A stretch of DNA of 64,000 bases from JAVEDQ01 sp963783105 (GCA_963783105.1 CAWAMI010000003.1:372001-436000); one strand, 5' to 3'. Counted from the stretch's first letter, positions 40,178-48,600 are shown. Notes: a model not told the origin generated them from the letters alone. Translations and numbers: made by a program.

Positions 40178-41382
40178 CGACGTCTGCGTCGCGGCTGGGT
40201 CGACGGCTGGGTCGACGGCTGCACCGCCGGCTGCGAACTCGGCTGGGCCGGCTCGCCACCGCGCGTCACGCAGCAGGCGGCGACCACCTCGTCCGTGAAG
40301 TCGGGGGCGAACGACCCGTCCTTGGTCATGTGCAGCAGCAGGTTGGCGACGTTGGCGGCGAACAGCTCGCTGGCGTGCCGCGGCAGATCGGCGGGCGGGT
40401 TCCGCGGCCCGAGGACGACGACGCCCCCGTGGTCGACCTGCTCCCCGGGTTGGGTCAGCTCGCAGTTCCCGCCCGTCTCGGCGGCGAGGTCCACCACGAC
40501 CGAGCCGGGCCGCATCCGGGCGACCATCTCGGCGGTGAGCAGCAAGGGGGCCCGCCGGCCGGGGACGGCCGCCGTCGTGATGACGGCGTCGGCGTCCGCC
40601 ACGGGCCGGGCGAGCAGCCGGCGCTGCGCGGCGAGGACGGCGTCGTCCACCACGCGTGCGTAGCCGCCGGCATCCGAGGACGCGTCGTCCCGTCCCGCCC
40701 CGTCCGGACCCGCCCTGTCCGGTCCGGCGTCCCGCTCGAGCGGCAGGAAGGTCGCGCCGAGGCTGCGCACCTCCCCGGCCGACGACGGGCGGATGTCGTG
40801 CGCGGCGACCTCCGCGCCGAGGCGCCGGGCGGTGGCGATGGCCTGCAGACCGGCGACGCCGGTCCCCAGGACCAGCACCCGCGCCGGTCCGACGGTGCCG
40901 GCCGCGGTGAACAGCATCGGGAAGAACCCCGGCAGCCGCTCGGCGGCCGCCAGCGCGCCGCGGTAGCCGGCGACCCCGGCCTGCGACGACAGCACGTCCA
41001 TCCCCTGCGCCCGCGAGATCCGCGGAACCAGCTCGAGGGCGAAGGCGACGAGCCCACGGTCCCGGCACGAGCGCAGGTGCTCGTCACCGGGACCCGCGGT
41101 CAGCGAGATCACGGCAGCGCCCTCGGGCAACCCCGCGAGGACCTCCAGCCGCGGCGGCTGCACCGCGAGCAGCACGTCGGCGCCGCGCAGCAGCTCGCCC
41201 GCGGCGCCGACCAGGACGGCGCCGGCCCGCTCGTACTCCTCGTCCGGCACGTACGCCGACCGCCCGGCACCTCGCTCGACCGCGACCTCGTAGCCGGCCT
41301 CGGTCAGCCGGCGAACCGTCTCCGGGACAGCGGCGACGCGCCGCTCCCCCTCGGCCGTCTCGGCCGCCACCGCCACCCGCAC
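40126..41382 (-). CDS. pntA: NAD(H)-binding domain I of transhydrogenase (PntA-like)
   Basis: The GTG at 41382 (VRVAVAAETAEGERRVAAVP) gives 418 residues; a TTG at 41394 is possible. Domain I landmarks: PRISRAQGMDVLSSQAGVAG (contains the RAQ/RQD-loop region), AAGTVGPARVLVLGTGVAG (NAD loop), HDIRPSSAGEVRSLGA, and VITTAAVPGRRAPLLLT. A 30-residue insertion (DRAGPDGAGRDD...) lies before the mobile loop. The C-terminus ends in QPSTQPSTQP repeats and an Arg-rich run that reads as wrong-frame sequence, opposite the start of domain III. The usual membrane helices of PntA are absent. It lies 42 bp after the flotillin gene on the same strand. Confidence 0.9.
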   Translation of the reverse strand: MRVAVAAETAEGERRVAAVPETVRRLTEAGYEVAVERGAGRSAYVPDEEYERAGAVLVGAAGELLRGADVLLAVQPPRLEVLAGLPEGAAVISLTAGPGDEHLRSCRDRGLVAFALELVPRISRAQGMDVLSSQAGVAGYRGALAAAERLPGFFPMLFTAAGTVGPARVLVLGTGVAGLQAIATARRLGAEVAAHDIRPSSAGEVRSLGATFLPLERDAGPDRAGPDGAGRDDASSDAGGYARVVDDAVLAAQRRLLARPVADADAVITTAAVPGRRAPLLLTAEMVARMRPGSVVVDLAAETGGNCELTQPGEQVDHGGVVVLGPRNPPADLPRHASELFAANVANLLLHMTKDGSFAPDFTDEVVAACCVTRGGEPAQPSSQPAVQPSTQPSTQPRRRRRCPRARKVLTLPALSRV

Positions 41383-41424
41383 GAGCCCAGGCAACCAGAC
41401 GGGTCGGGCGCGAGGGGCGGGACC

Positions 41425-42591
41425 TCAGATGCCGGCGTCCGACGGCTCGGCGGGCGGACGGCTGCCGTTGCGGGACGCGACCTCGCCCTGCGGCTGCGCG
41501 GGCACACCCAGCCCGTCCCGCAGCGCGTTGAGGATGGCGAGCCCCTGCGAGGCGAGGCCGGCCGCGACGTCGTTGACCCCCGCCGCGCCGTTCAGCACCG
41601 TCAGGTTCGACCCCTGCAGCCCGTCGGCGATGGCGCCCATCAGCGTCGGCAGCTGCGCGATGAGCTGCTGGTCGAGGGCGATCCGGCCCTCGGCCGCGGC
41701 CGCCTCGGCGGACAGGCGGGTCGCCTCCGCCTGCGCCTGGGCGGCGAGCTTCACCCGCTCCGCCTCCGCCTTGGCCGGCTTGATGACCTCGGCCTGGAGC
41801 TGGGCCTCGCGCAGTTCGGCGTTGCGCGCGGCGACCCGGGCCTGCTCGACGAGAACCTCCTGCTGCGCCTGGGCCGCCGACAGCGGACCCGCCTGCGCGG
41901 CCTTCTGCTGCGCCTGGTCGATCTCGGCCTGGTAGGCGGCGCGGGCCACCGCCGTGGCCCGCTCGTACTCGGCCTGGTTCCGCTCGCTCTCCTGCCGGGC
42001 GGCGGCCGCCTCCTGGTCTGCCCGCGCCTGCGCGACCTGCGCCTCCCGGTTGACCGCGGCCTGGTGCGGCGCGGACAGCGCCCGGATGTAGCCGATGCCC
42101 TTGTCGTCGATGGACTGGATCTGCAGCGAGTCGACGGTCAGGCCCAGGTTCGCCATCTCCAGCTTGGACGCGTCGAGGACGTTCTGCGCCAGCGTCTGGC
42201 GCTCCCGGATGATGCTCTCCACGGTCATGGAGCCGACGATGGACCGCAGGTGACCTGCGAAGATCTGCCCGGTCAGCTCGTCCATCTGGTTCTGGTTGGA
42301 CAGGAAGCGCTGGGCCGCGGCGGAGATCGAGGCGTTGTCGCTCCCGACCTTGAAGGCGATGACCGCCTTGACGGACAGGACGATGCCCTGCGTCGTCACG
42401 CAGTCGTCTCCGACGAGGCTCTCGCGCATCGCCAGCGTCAGGAAGCTGGCCTTACGGAAGATCGGCAGCACGAACGCGCCGTGTCCGACGACGATGCGGA
42501 AGTTCAGTGGCGCCGACCCGTCACCGCCCCGCTGCTTGCCACCGCTGATGAGCATCGCCTCGTTGGGCGCCGGCACCCGCCAGCCGAACAT
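41425..42591 (-). CDS. Flotillin/SPFH-domain protein
   Basis: The ATG at 42591 after GGAAGGG gives 388 residues. The SPFH (band 7) domain occupies about 10-180 (LNFRIVVGHGAFVLP, GIVLSVKAVIAFKVGS, MDELTGQIFAGHLRSIVGSM split as shown). Next is the flotillin coiled coil (180-310) with EA-rich repeats: REAQVAQARADQEAAAARQE, AEAERVKLAAQAQAEA. The C-terminal region has ALDQQLIAQLPTLMGA-like flotillin sequence. No N-terminal membrane helix is visible; flotillins attach to lipid domains. The NfeD-like gene lies 4 bp upstream, the standard pairing. Confidence 0.92.
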   Translation of the reverse strand: MFGWRVPAPNEAMLISGGKQRGGDGSAPLNFRIVVGHGAFVLPIFRKASFLTLAMRESLVGDDCVTTQGIVLSVKAVIAFKVGSDNASISAAAQRFLSNQNQMDELTGQIFAGHLRSIVGSMTVESIIRERQTLAQNVLDASKLEMANLGLTVDSLQIQSIDDKGIGYIRALSAPHQAAVNREAQVAQARADQEAAAARQESERNQAEYERATAVARAAYQAEIDQAQQKAAQAGPLSAAQAQQEVLVEQARVAARNAELREAQLQAEVIKPAKAEAERVKLAAQAQAEATRLSAEAAAAEGRIALDQQLIAQLPTLMGAIADGLQGSNLTVLNGAAGVNDVAAGLASQGLAILNALRDGLGVPAQPQGEVASRNGSRPPAEPSDAGI

Positions 42592-42595
42592 CGCG

Positions 42596-42829
42596 TCACC
42601 CTTCCGTTCCGACCTCCGTGGGGAGGCCGCCGAGGTCCCAGGGCTCGACGTCGACCGCGCGGGGACCGCGCACGGCGATGATGAGGACTTGCTGACCCAC
42701 CTCGATCGGCTGGCTCGCGTAGGCGATGTAGACCTCGCGGCTGTCGGACGAGATGGTGACGACCTCACCCGGCGAGGTCGATCCACGAACGCGGGTGATC
42801 ACCCGCCCAAGCCGGCCGACGTCGCTCAC
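42596..42829 (-). CDS. Short NfeD-like OB-fold protein
   Basis: The GTG at 42829, 7 bp after AGAGG, gives 77 residues (the frame is open to 42844). It contains only the C-terminal OB-fold of NfeD proteins: GRLGRVITRVRGSTSPGEVV, VYIAYASQPIEVGQQVLIIA, with the V-G-x-x-V-x-V-x-x strand order. The usual membrane helices and protease domain are missing, so this is a minimal NfeD that may bind flotillin. It is immediately upstream of the flotillin gene (4 bp) and probably starts a four-gene operon. The Nudix gene is divergent. Confidence 0.75.
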   Translation of the reverse strand: MSDVGRLGRVITRVRGSTSPGEVVTISSDSREVYIAYASQPIEVGQQVLIIAVRGPRAVDVEPWDLGGLPTEVGTEG

Positions 42830-43013
42830 CACCCCGCCTCTCACCCGCGGACATCAGCCGGAGGCTCCCCCGAAGCGCGGCGGCGGGGAAGCCGCCGGAA
42901 ACGGGCGAGTGGGATCAGTGTCCGACATCCGGGCTTTCCGCGGTGCTGATTTTCCCCAGTTCCCGCCGACGGTGGCGTCTGACGAACCCCGCGCCAAGGG
43001 GTTACATGGACCC

Positions 43014-43475
43014 ATGCTGCGCGGCGGGGACGGATGGGTGCGCTGCGCCTCCGGCCACCGGCACTGGGGACGCTTCGGCGCGGCCGGACTGCTCCTGCGC
43101 GCCATCCCGCACGCGTCCCCCGGCCGGCCGCTGATCCTGCTGCAGCACCGCGCGCTGTGGAGCCACCACGGAGGGACCTGGGGTCTGCCGGGCGGCGCGC
43201 GCGATCCGGGCGAGACGGCCGTCGTGGCCGCCCTGCGCGAGGCGGCGGAGGAGACGACGCTCGACGTCGCGGCCCTCGAGGTCGAGACGTCGCTGGTCGA
43301 CGACCACGGCGGCTGGTCCTACACGACGGTGGTCGCCACGACGGCGACCGCCGGCCGGATCGGCCCCCGCGGCGCGGAGGGCCTGTCGGTGCAGTGGGTG
43401 CCCGAGGACGAGGTCACCTCGCTCCCGCTGCACCCCGGCTTCGCCGCGACCTGGCCGCGGCTGACCAGCGCCTGA
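43014..43475 (+). CDS. Nudix hydrolase
   Basis: The ATG at 43014 (MLRGGDGWVRCASGH) gives 153 residues. The Nudix box GGARDPGETAVVAALREAAEETTLDV (here split, GARDPGET then REAAEET) has the Glu residues for metal binding, but the Gly after EE is Thr. The WGLPGGA stretch is the standard lead-in. N-terminal RCASGHRHWGRFGAAGLLL resembles actinobacterial MutT-like proteins that act on nucleoside diphosphates. Substrate unknown, cytoplasmic. Divergent from the NfeD-flotillin operon. Confidence 0.9.
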   Translation: MLRGGDGWVRCASGHRHWGRFGAAGLLLRAIPHASPGRPLILLQHRALWSHHGGTWGLPGGARDPGETAVVAALREAAEETTLDVAALEVETSLVDDHGGWSYTTVVATTATAGRIGPRGAEGLSVQWVPEDEVTSLPLHPGFAATWPRLTSA

Positions 43476-43500
43476 CGCCGATCGGGAGAACTGCCCGGGG

Positions 43501-43953
43501 TCAGCTGGAGTAGGTGCCCGTCAACGTGGCCCGCTCCAGCTCCCGGGCCGGCAACTCCTCCCGGACGTCGCGATCCGGCTCCATCGGGCTGCTGACCGCG
43601 ACGAGCGTGAACACGTACCGGTGCTCCTCGCCGGGCGGCGGCTCGGGCCCGTCGTAGCGGTCCGCGCCGAAGCCGTTGCGGCCCACGCGGGCCTCCTCGA
43701 GCGTCTCGCCCTCGCCGATGCCGTCGAGGTCGGCCGCCAGCCCGGTGAGGACCCAGTGCACGAACGGTGAATGGCCCGCCTCCGGACTGCCCGTGGCCCC
43801 ATCGCTGTCGAGGTCCTCGCAGAGCAGCACCAACTCCGCGGCACCCGCCGGGACGTCCGTCCAGTCCAGCGGCGGGGCCACGTTGTCGCCTGCGCGGACG
43901 TAGCGCTCCGGGATCCGTTCGCCGTCGGAGAAGGCGTCGCTGGTCAACCGCAT
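43501..43953 (-). CDS. YbhB/YbcL-type PEBP (Raf kinase inhibitor-like) protein
   Basis: The ATG at 43953 (MRLTSDAFSDGERIPERYV) gives 150 residues, the usual length for this family. Signatures are APPLDWTDVPAGAAELVLLC (the PPL.W...P motif with the D-P-D equivalent EDLDSDG), SPFVHWVLTGL and PPPGEEHRYVFTLVAV. PEBP family proteins bind phosphate-like ligands; bacterial members have no settled role. It lies head to head with the DUF349 gene, starts 44 bp apart. Confidence 0.92.
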   Translation of the reverse strand: MRLTSDAFSDGERIPERYVRAGDNVAPPLDWTDVPAGAAELVLLCEDLDSDGATGSPEAGHSPFVHWVLTGLAADLDGIGEGETLEEARVGRNGFGADRYDGPEPPPGEEHRYVFTLVAVSSPMEPDRDVREELPARELERATLTGTYSS

Positions 43954-43996
43954 GCCCGTCTGCTGCCCGCGCTCCGGCCCGATATTCTGGCCGGCC

Positions 43997-45223
43997 ATGG
44001 CAGAGATCAGCTCGCCGAGGCCGACCGGGCCTTCGCCGATGGTGTTCGGGCGGGTAGCGCCGGACGGCACCGTCTACGTCATCACCGCCGACGGTGAGCG
44101 CGAGGTCGGCTCGTGGCAGGCCGGCCGACCCGAGGAGGGCCTGGCCTACTACGCGCGCCGTTTCGAGGACCTCTCCGCGGAGGTGACGCTGCTCGAGCGG
44201 CGCGCCGAGATGGACCCGACCCGGGCGGCCGCCACCGCCACCCGGCTCCGCGAGAACCTCGCCACCGCGGCGGTCGTCGGCGACATCGGTTCGCTGGAAC
44301 GGCGGCTCGACGCCATCACCGCCAAGACCGAACAGCTCCGCGCGGCGGCCGCCGCCGAGAAGGCCGAGGCGCGCGAGAAGGCGACCGCGGAGAAGACGGC
44401 CCTGATCGAGGAGGCCGAGCGCGTCGCCGGCACGAACGACTGGCGCAAGGCCGACGAGGCGCTCCGGGGGCTCGTCGACCGGTGGAAGACGCTGCCGCGC
44501 CTCGATCGCAAGACCGACGACGAGCTGTGGCACCGGCTCTCGGCCGCCCGCAGCGGCTTCCAGCGCCGGCGGCGCGCCCACTTCGCGGAGCTGGACGAGA
44601 AGCGCAAGTCCTCGCAGGCCCGCAAGGAGGAGCTGATCGCCGAGGCGGAGAAGCTCTCCTCATCCTCCGAGTGGGGGCCCACGACCACCCGCTTCCGGCA
44701 GCTGATGACCGACTGGAAGGCCGCGGGCGGCGCCCCGAAGGGCGTCGAGGAATCGCTGTGGACACGGTTCAAGGCAGCGCAGGACGAGTTCTTCCGCCGC
44801 CGCAACGCCAGCCGCGCCGAGCGCGACGCCGCCCAGCAGGCGAACGTCGAGGCGAAGAAGACGCTGCTGACCGAGGCCGAGAGCATCGACCCGAGCAAGG
44901 ACGTTCCCGGCGCGCGGAAGCGGCTGCGCGACATCCAGCGCCGGTGGGAGGCCGCCGGCCCGGTGCCGCGCGACGCGGCGCAGGGCCTCGACCGTCGGCT
45001 CGCCGCGGTCGAGGACAAGATCCGCAGCGCCGGGGACAAGCGCTGGCGTCCGGATCCGTCCCAGTCTCCGCTGGTGCAGCGGCTCGAGGAGTCGATCGCC
45101 AAGCTCGAGAAGCGCATCGAACGGGCCCGCAACGCCGGTCAGGAGGCCGAGGCCGCCGAGGCCGAGGCGACGCTGGCCACGCAGCGCGGCTGGCTGGCCC
45201 AGGCGACCCGCTCCGGCCGCTGA
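43997..45223 (+). CDS. DUF349 coiled-coil protein
   Basis: The ATG at 43997 gives 408 residues. After a short beta-rich start (VFGRVAPDGTVYVITADGER, EVGSWQAG) the protein is almost all charged helix with at least three DUF349 repeats, each with a W-K/R-x-x-x-R-x-x-x-x-D/E pattern: ALRGLVDRWKTLPRLDRKTD, LMTDWKAAGGAPKGVEESLW, LRDIQRRWEAAGPVPRDAAQ. Long coiled coil. Actinobacteria usually have one such protein; its role is unknown and sometimes linked to DNA/nucleoid or ribosome biology. Confidence 0.9.
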   Translation: MAEISSPRPTGPSPMVFGRVAPDGTVYVITADGEREVGSWQAGRPEEGLAYYARRFEDLSAEVTLLERRAEMDPTRAAATATRLRENLATAAVVGDIGSLERRLDAITAKTEQLRAAAAAEKAEAREKATAEKTALIEEAERVAGTNDWRKADEALRGLVDRWKTLPRLDRKTDDELWHRLSAARSGFQRRRRAHFAELDEKRKSSQARKEELIAEAEKLSSSSEWGPTTTRFRQLMTDWKAAGGAPKGVEESLWTRFKAAQDEFFRRRNASRAERDAAQQANVEAKKTLLTEAESIDPSKDVPGARKRLRDIQRRWEAAGPVPRDAAQGLDRRLAAVEDKIRSAGDKRWRPDPSQSPLVQRLEESIAKLEKRIERARNAGQEAEAAEAEATLATQRGWLAQATRSGR

Positions 45224-45249
45224 AGCTCTGACAGGTTGAGAGCCGGCCG

Positions 45250-46896
45250 TCAGCTCACCCGCTGGCGCGCCTGCATCTTCCGGTCCAGCGCCCGGCCGGC
45301 GGTCGCCGCCGCGCGCCGCACCGCCCCGAGCAGGCTGACGTCCTGCAACGCCGCGTGCGCCGCGTTGCCGCCGTTGGCGCCGTGCACGCCGCCCCCCGGA
45401 TGGGTCGAGGACGACGCGAGGTAGAGCCCGCGCAGAAACGTCCGCGGCCCGGCGAGCCCCGGCGTCGGGCGGAACACCAGCTGCTGATGGAGTTGCGTCG
45501 TCCCGCCGCCGAGCGCGCCGGCGACGAGGTTGCCGTCCCGGTCCTCCAGCGAGCCGGGCGTCATGACGTGCCGACCGCGCACCCGATCCCGGAAGCCGGG
45601 CGCGAGCTGCTCGATCTGGTCCTCCATCCGGGTCACGTAGAGCTCGGTCTCGCGCTCGTCCCACTTCCCGGTGAGCCCGTCGGCGCCGGCGTCGCCCTTG
45701 GGCGTCTGCGGAACGTGGCTGTAGGCCCAGACCGTCTCGGTGCCCTCGGGCGAGCGGGTCGGGTCGGTCAGCGTCATCTGGCCGAGGATCAGGTACGGGT
45801 CGGCCGGGATGAGCTGCTTGGACAGCTGCGCGCCGATGTCGGTGAGGTGGTCCATGTCGCGTGCGAGGTGAACGGTGCCGGCGCGGCCTGCCGCCTCCGC
45901 CGTCCACGGGATCGGGCCGTTCAACGTCCAGTCGACCTTGACGGTGCCGTTGTCGAACTGGAAGCGGCTGATGTCGTGCAGCACCCGCTGCGGCACCGTC
46001 TCCCTCGGCAGGAGGTCGAGGTAGAGGGACGGGGCGGCGACGTCGGCGAGCACCGCGCGGTTGACCAGGACCTCGCTGCCGCTCGTCAGCCGCACGCCGC
46101 GGACCCGGTCGTCCGCGACGAGGATCTCCTCGACCCCGCTGTTGCAGACGACACTGCCGCCGCGCGACTCGAGCCGGTGCACCAGCGCGGCGGTGAGCGC
46201 CCCGGCACCGCCGACCGGCGCCGGGAAGCCGACGGTCTGCCCGAGCATGCACAGCAGCCAGCCCATGAAGCCGCTGATCGGGCTCTCCGGCCCGAGGTCG
46301 CTGTGCAGGGCGTTGCCGCCGAGCAGCAGACCGCCGCCCGGGCCGCGGAACTCCTCGTCCGCCATCCGGCGCACGGGCAGCACGGCGAACCGCGCGAACC
46401 GGAGCAGGTCGCTCGGCCCGAGGCGGGAGGCAATGCGGGCGCCCGCCGAGACCGGCGGGAACGGCCCGAGCAGGGCGTCGATGAGCGGGTCCTGCACCTG
46501 CTGGAACAGCGTCGTCAGCCTGCGCCACGCATCGCCGTCGCCGGGCGCGTAGGAGTCGAGGGAGGCGGCCGTCTCGTCGAGGTCTCTCGAGACGTAGGCG
46601 CAGCGGCCGTCCCGGTCGGGGTTCGCCACGACCGCAGGCGAATGTGCCCACGTCAGCCCGTGGTCCTCGAGGTGCAGCGAGTTCAGCACCGGGCTCACCG
46701 CACCGAGCGGGTAGAACGCGCTGAACATGTCGGACAGGAAGCCCGGCTCGACCAGCTCGGCGCTGCGCACCGCTCCCCCGGGCTCCGGCTGCGCCTCGAG
46801 CACGAGCACGCTCCAGCCCGCGTCGGCGAGCAGGTTGGCCGCGGTCAGGCCATTCGGACCCGCACCGATGACGATGGCGTCCGTGTCGCTGTTCAT
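45250..46896 (-). CDS. FAD-dependent oxidoreductase, CrtI/phytoene desaturase-like
   Basis: From the ATG at 46896 the product has 548 residues: MNSDTDAIVIGAGPNGLTAA carries the dinucleotide loop GAGPNG at 12-17 and LEAQPEPGGAVRS the ribityl-binding turn. The middle and C-terminus match the PYROXD2-like desaturase branch (SGFMGWLL, PGGGVHGANGGNAAHAALQD). Close in function to carotenoid or retinol oxidoreductases, but no carotenoid genes are near. The start is odd: ATGAACAGCGAC occurs four times upstream, and the SD-linked first copy (46943, overlapping the SRPBCC stop) is out of frame. See findings. Confidence 0.85.
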   Translation of the reverse strand: MNSDTDAIVIGAGPNGLTAANLLADAGWSVLVLEAQPEPGGAVRSAELVEPGFLSDMFSAFYPLGAVSPVLNSLHLEDHGLTWAHSPAVVANPDRDGRCAYVSRDLDETAASLDSYAPGDGDAWRRLTTLFQQVQDPLIDALLGPFPPVSAGARIASRLGPSDLLRFARFAVLPVRRMADEEFRGPGGGLLLGGNALHSDLGPESPISGFMGWLLCMLGQTVGFPAPVGGAGALTAALVHRLESRGGSVVCNSGVEEILVADDRVRGVRLTSGSEVLVNRAVLADVAAPSLYLDLLPRETVPQRVLHDISRFQFDNGTVKVDWTLNGPIPWTAEAAGRAGTVHLARDMDHLTDIGAQLSKQLIPADPYLILGQMTLTDPTRSPEGTETVWAYSHVPQTPKGDAGADGLTGKWDERETELYVTRMEDQIEQLAPGFRDRVRGRHVMTPGSLEDRDGNLVAGALGGGTTQLHQQLVFRPTPGLAGPRTFLRGLYLASSSTHPGGGVHGANGGNAAHAALQDVSLLGAVRRAAATAGRALDRKMQARQRVS

Positions 46897-46943
46897 ACGG
46901 TGTCGCTGTTCATACGGTCGCTGTTCATACGGTCGCTGTTCAT
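46894..46943 (-). repeat. Tandem repeat of start codons (ATGAACAGCGACCGT)
   Basis: On the minus strand ATGAACAGCGAC starts at 46943, 46928, 46913 and 46896, giving spacings of 15, 15 and 17 bp. The first three ATGs share a frame that ends at a TGA after 16 codons (MNSDRMNSDRMNSDTV); only the last opens the oxidoreductase. Confidence 0.9.
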
Positions 46944-47425
46944 GAGGGTTCCCCCGACAGTTCGTGCGGTTCGTCGCCCCTGCCCTCGACGATGCGCTTC
47001 AGCAGCAAGAGGCTCAGCCAGTTACGCAGCCAGAACGCCCGGTCCTGGACCGGGTTGTGCCACCACCGGATCGGGCCGCTGACCGGCCGCTCGGTCAGGA
47101 CCACCCGGGTGCCGGCCGCGCCGTCCGCGGGCTGGAGGCGCAGGTCGACGGCCGCCGCGCCGAACGCGCCGATCTCCGCGCGCAGCGTCAGGCGCCGTGC
47201 GCCCTCGGCCCGGCCGTCGGACTCGACCACCCTCGTCTCGTCACTGATCAGCAGCGGCCAGAAGCCGATCTTGTGTCCGAAGCCGGTGCCCGGAGCCGGG
47301 AAGCCGGCGTCCACCGTGCGGATGCGCACCGCGCCGAACACCCAGTCGGAGTAGCGCCGCGGGTCCCGGAGCACGGCGAAGACGGCGTCCACCGGCGCGT
47401 GGACCTTCACCTCGTTCCGGGACAC
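46940..47425 (-). CDS. SRPBCC (START-like) family protein
   Basis: A 161-residue protein of the Bet v1/START-like fold: MSRNEVKVHAPVDAVFAVLRDPRRYSDWVFG (start, read as MSRNEVKVHAP and DPRRYSDWVFG), a beta-rich centre with TRVVLTERPVSGP, and a C-terminal helix ending in WLSLLLLKRIVEGRG. The family binds hydrophobic ligands, polyketide intermediates or lipids. Its stop overlaps a repeated ATG (46940-46943), coupling it to the oxidoreductase gene, so the pair may act on a shared hydrophobic substrate. Confidence 0.88.
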   Translation of the reverse strand: MSRNEVKVHAPVDAVFAVLRDPRRYSDWVFGAVRIRTVDAGFPAPGTGFGHKIGFWPLLISDETRVVESDGRAEGARRLTLRAEIGAFGAAAVDLRLQPADGAAGTRVVLTERPVSGPIRWWHNPVQDRAFWLRNWLSLLLLKRIVEGRGDEPHELSGEPS

Positions 47426-47595
47426 CTCCGGCTCCTACCCCGGGACCGGCGGTCAACCGCGGCGGGTGGGCATCGGTCCGGATCCCTGCTCGTCGCGCAA
47501 CCTCTGGCACCATTTCCTCCGTGCACCTCGGTCGGTTTCTCCCGTCGCCGCCGCCGTGGCGGCTGGACCCCCTCCGGCCCGGGCGCCGCTGACGC

Positions 47596-48600
47596 ATGGT
47601 TCGCTTCCTGGACGCCGTCACCTTCGGGCCGACCCGCCGTCGGCGTTCGATGAACAAGCAGCTCGCCCGGCTCGACGCCGCCTACCGCCTCGGGACGCCG
47701 TCGTCTCCGCAGGGCTGGCCGGCGGACGACCGGTTCGCTGGAGGGGGCGCGTCGGCCAGCCCGGTGCGGCTGCTGGTCGTCCTCGTCCTGCTCGCGGCGG
47801 TGGTGTCCGGCGTGGTCTTCCTTCTCCGCGGCGGCGGGAGCGGCGCGGATTCGCCGCGCGTCTCCCCCACGCCGGAGAATTCGGTGGCGACCAGTGGGCC
47901 CGCGCGGACCGGCGCCTCCACGCCACCACCGGGCGTCGGCGAGGCACCGAACCGCCTTCTGCCCGCGGTCACCGGACCCCCCGGGTCGGGTGGCTACGCG
48001 TTCGCCAGCCCGCCCACCGCCGACGGCTCGCCCGTCACCTACGATCCCTGCCGGCCCATCCACTACGTCGTCCGGATGCAGCACGCGCCCTCCGGGGGCC
48101 TTCAGCTCGTGCAGCAGGCCGTGGCCGCGCTCAGCGACGCCACCGGGCTCATGTTCACCTACGACGGGCCCACCACGGAGGGGCCGAACGACCGTCAGGC
48201 CTACCAACCGGAGCGCTACGGAGAGCGCTGGGCGCCGGTGCTGGTCACCTGGTCCGACCCGAAGGAGGTCGCGGCCCTGGCGGGAGCGACGACCGGCACC
48301 GGCGGGTCGCAGGCCGTCACGATCACCAACAGCGCGACGGGAGCGACGGAGTCCGCCTACGTCACGGGCTCGGTCGTGCTCGACGCCCCGCAACTGCGGG
48401 ACTTCGCGCAGCAGGGGGGTCCCACCGCCGTCCGCGCCGTCATCGAGCACGAGCTCGGCCACGTCGCGGGCCTCAACCACGTCGACGACAAGCGGCAGTT
48501 GATGTACCCGGAGAGCGGGCTGTCCGTGACGCGGTACCAGGACGGCGACAAGCGCGGACTCGCCCTCCTGGGCGCCGGCGCCTGTCACCCCTCGCTTTGA
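47596..48600 (+). CDS. Membrane-anchored matrixin-like zinc metalloprotease
   Basis: A 334-residue protein. Cytoplasmic N-terminus of about 58 residues, one membrane helix (LLVVLVLLAAVVSGVVFLL, near 58-77), then a Ser/Pro-rich linker and the catalytic domain. The zinc site EHELGHVAGLNH has the HExxHxxGxxH pattern, with a Met-turn region LMYPE downstream. The fold entrance YDPCRPIHYVVRMQHAP resembles matrixins of actinobacteria. It acts outside the membrane; substrate unknown. No pro-domain switch cysteine is obvious, though a Cys pair (DPC...ACHP) may form a disulfide. Confidence 0.85.
   Translation: MVRFLDAVTFGPTRRRRSMNKQLARLDAAYRLGTPSSPQGWPADDRFAGGGASASPVRLLVVLVLLAAVVSGVVFLLRGGGSGADSPRVSPTPENSVATSGPARTGASTPPPGVGEAPNRLLPAVTGPPGSGGYAFASPPTADGSPVTYDPCRPIHYVVRMQHAPSGGLQLVQQAVAALSDATGLMFTYDGPTTEGPNDRQAYQPERYGERWAPVLVTWSDPKEVAALAGATTGTGGSQAVTITNSATGATESAYVTGSVVLDAPQLRDFAQQGGPTAVRAVIEHELGHVAGLNHVDDKRQLMYPESGLSVTRYQDGDKRGLALLGAGACHPSL

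Noticed and set aside
46894..46943. CRISPR-like array from regularly spaced 12-mers
   Set aside because: There are no spacers; the units are directly adjacent, and no cas genes are present.
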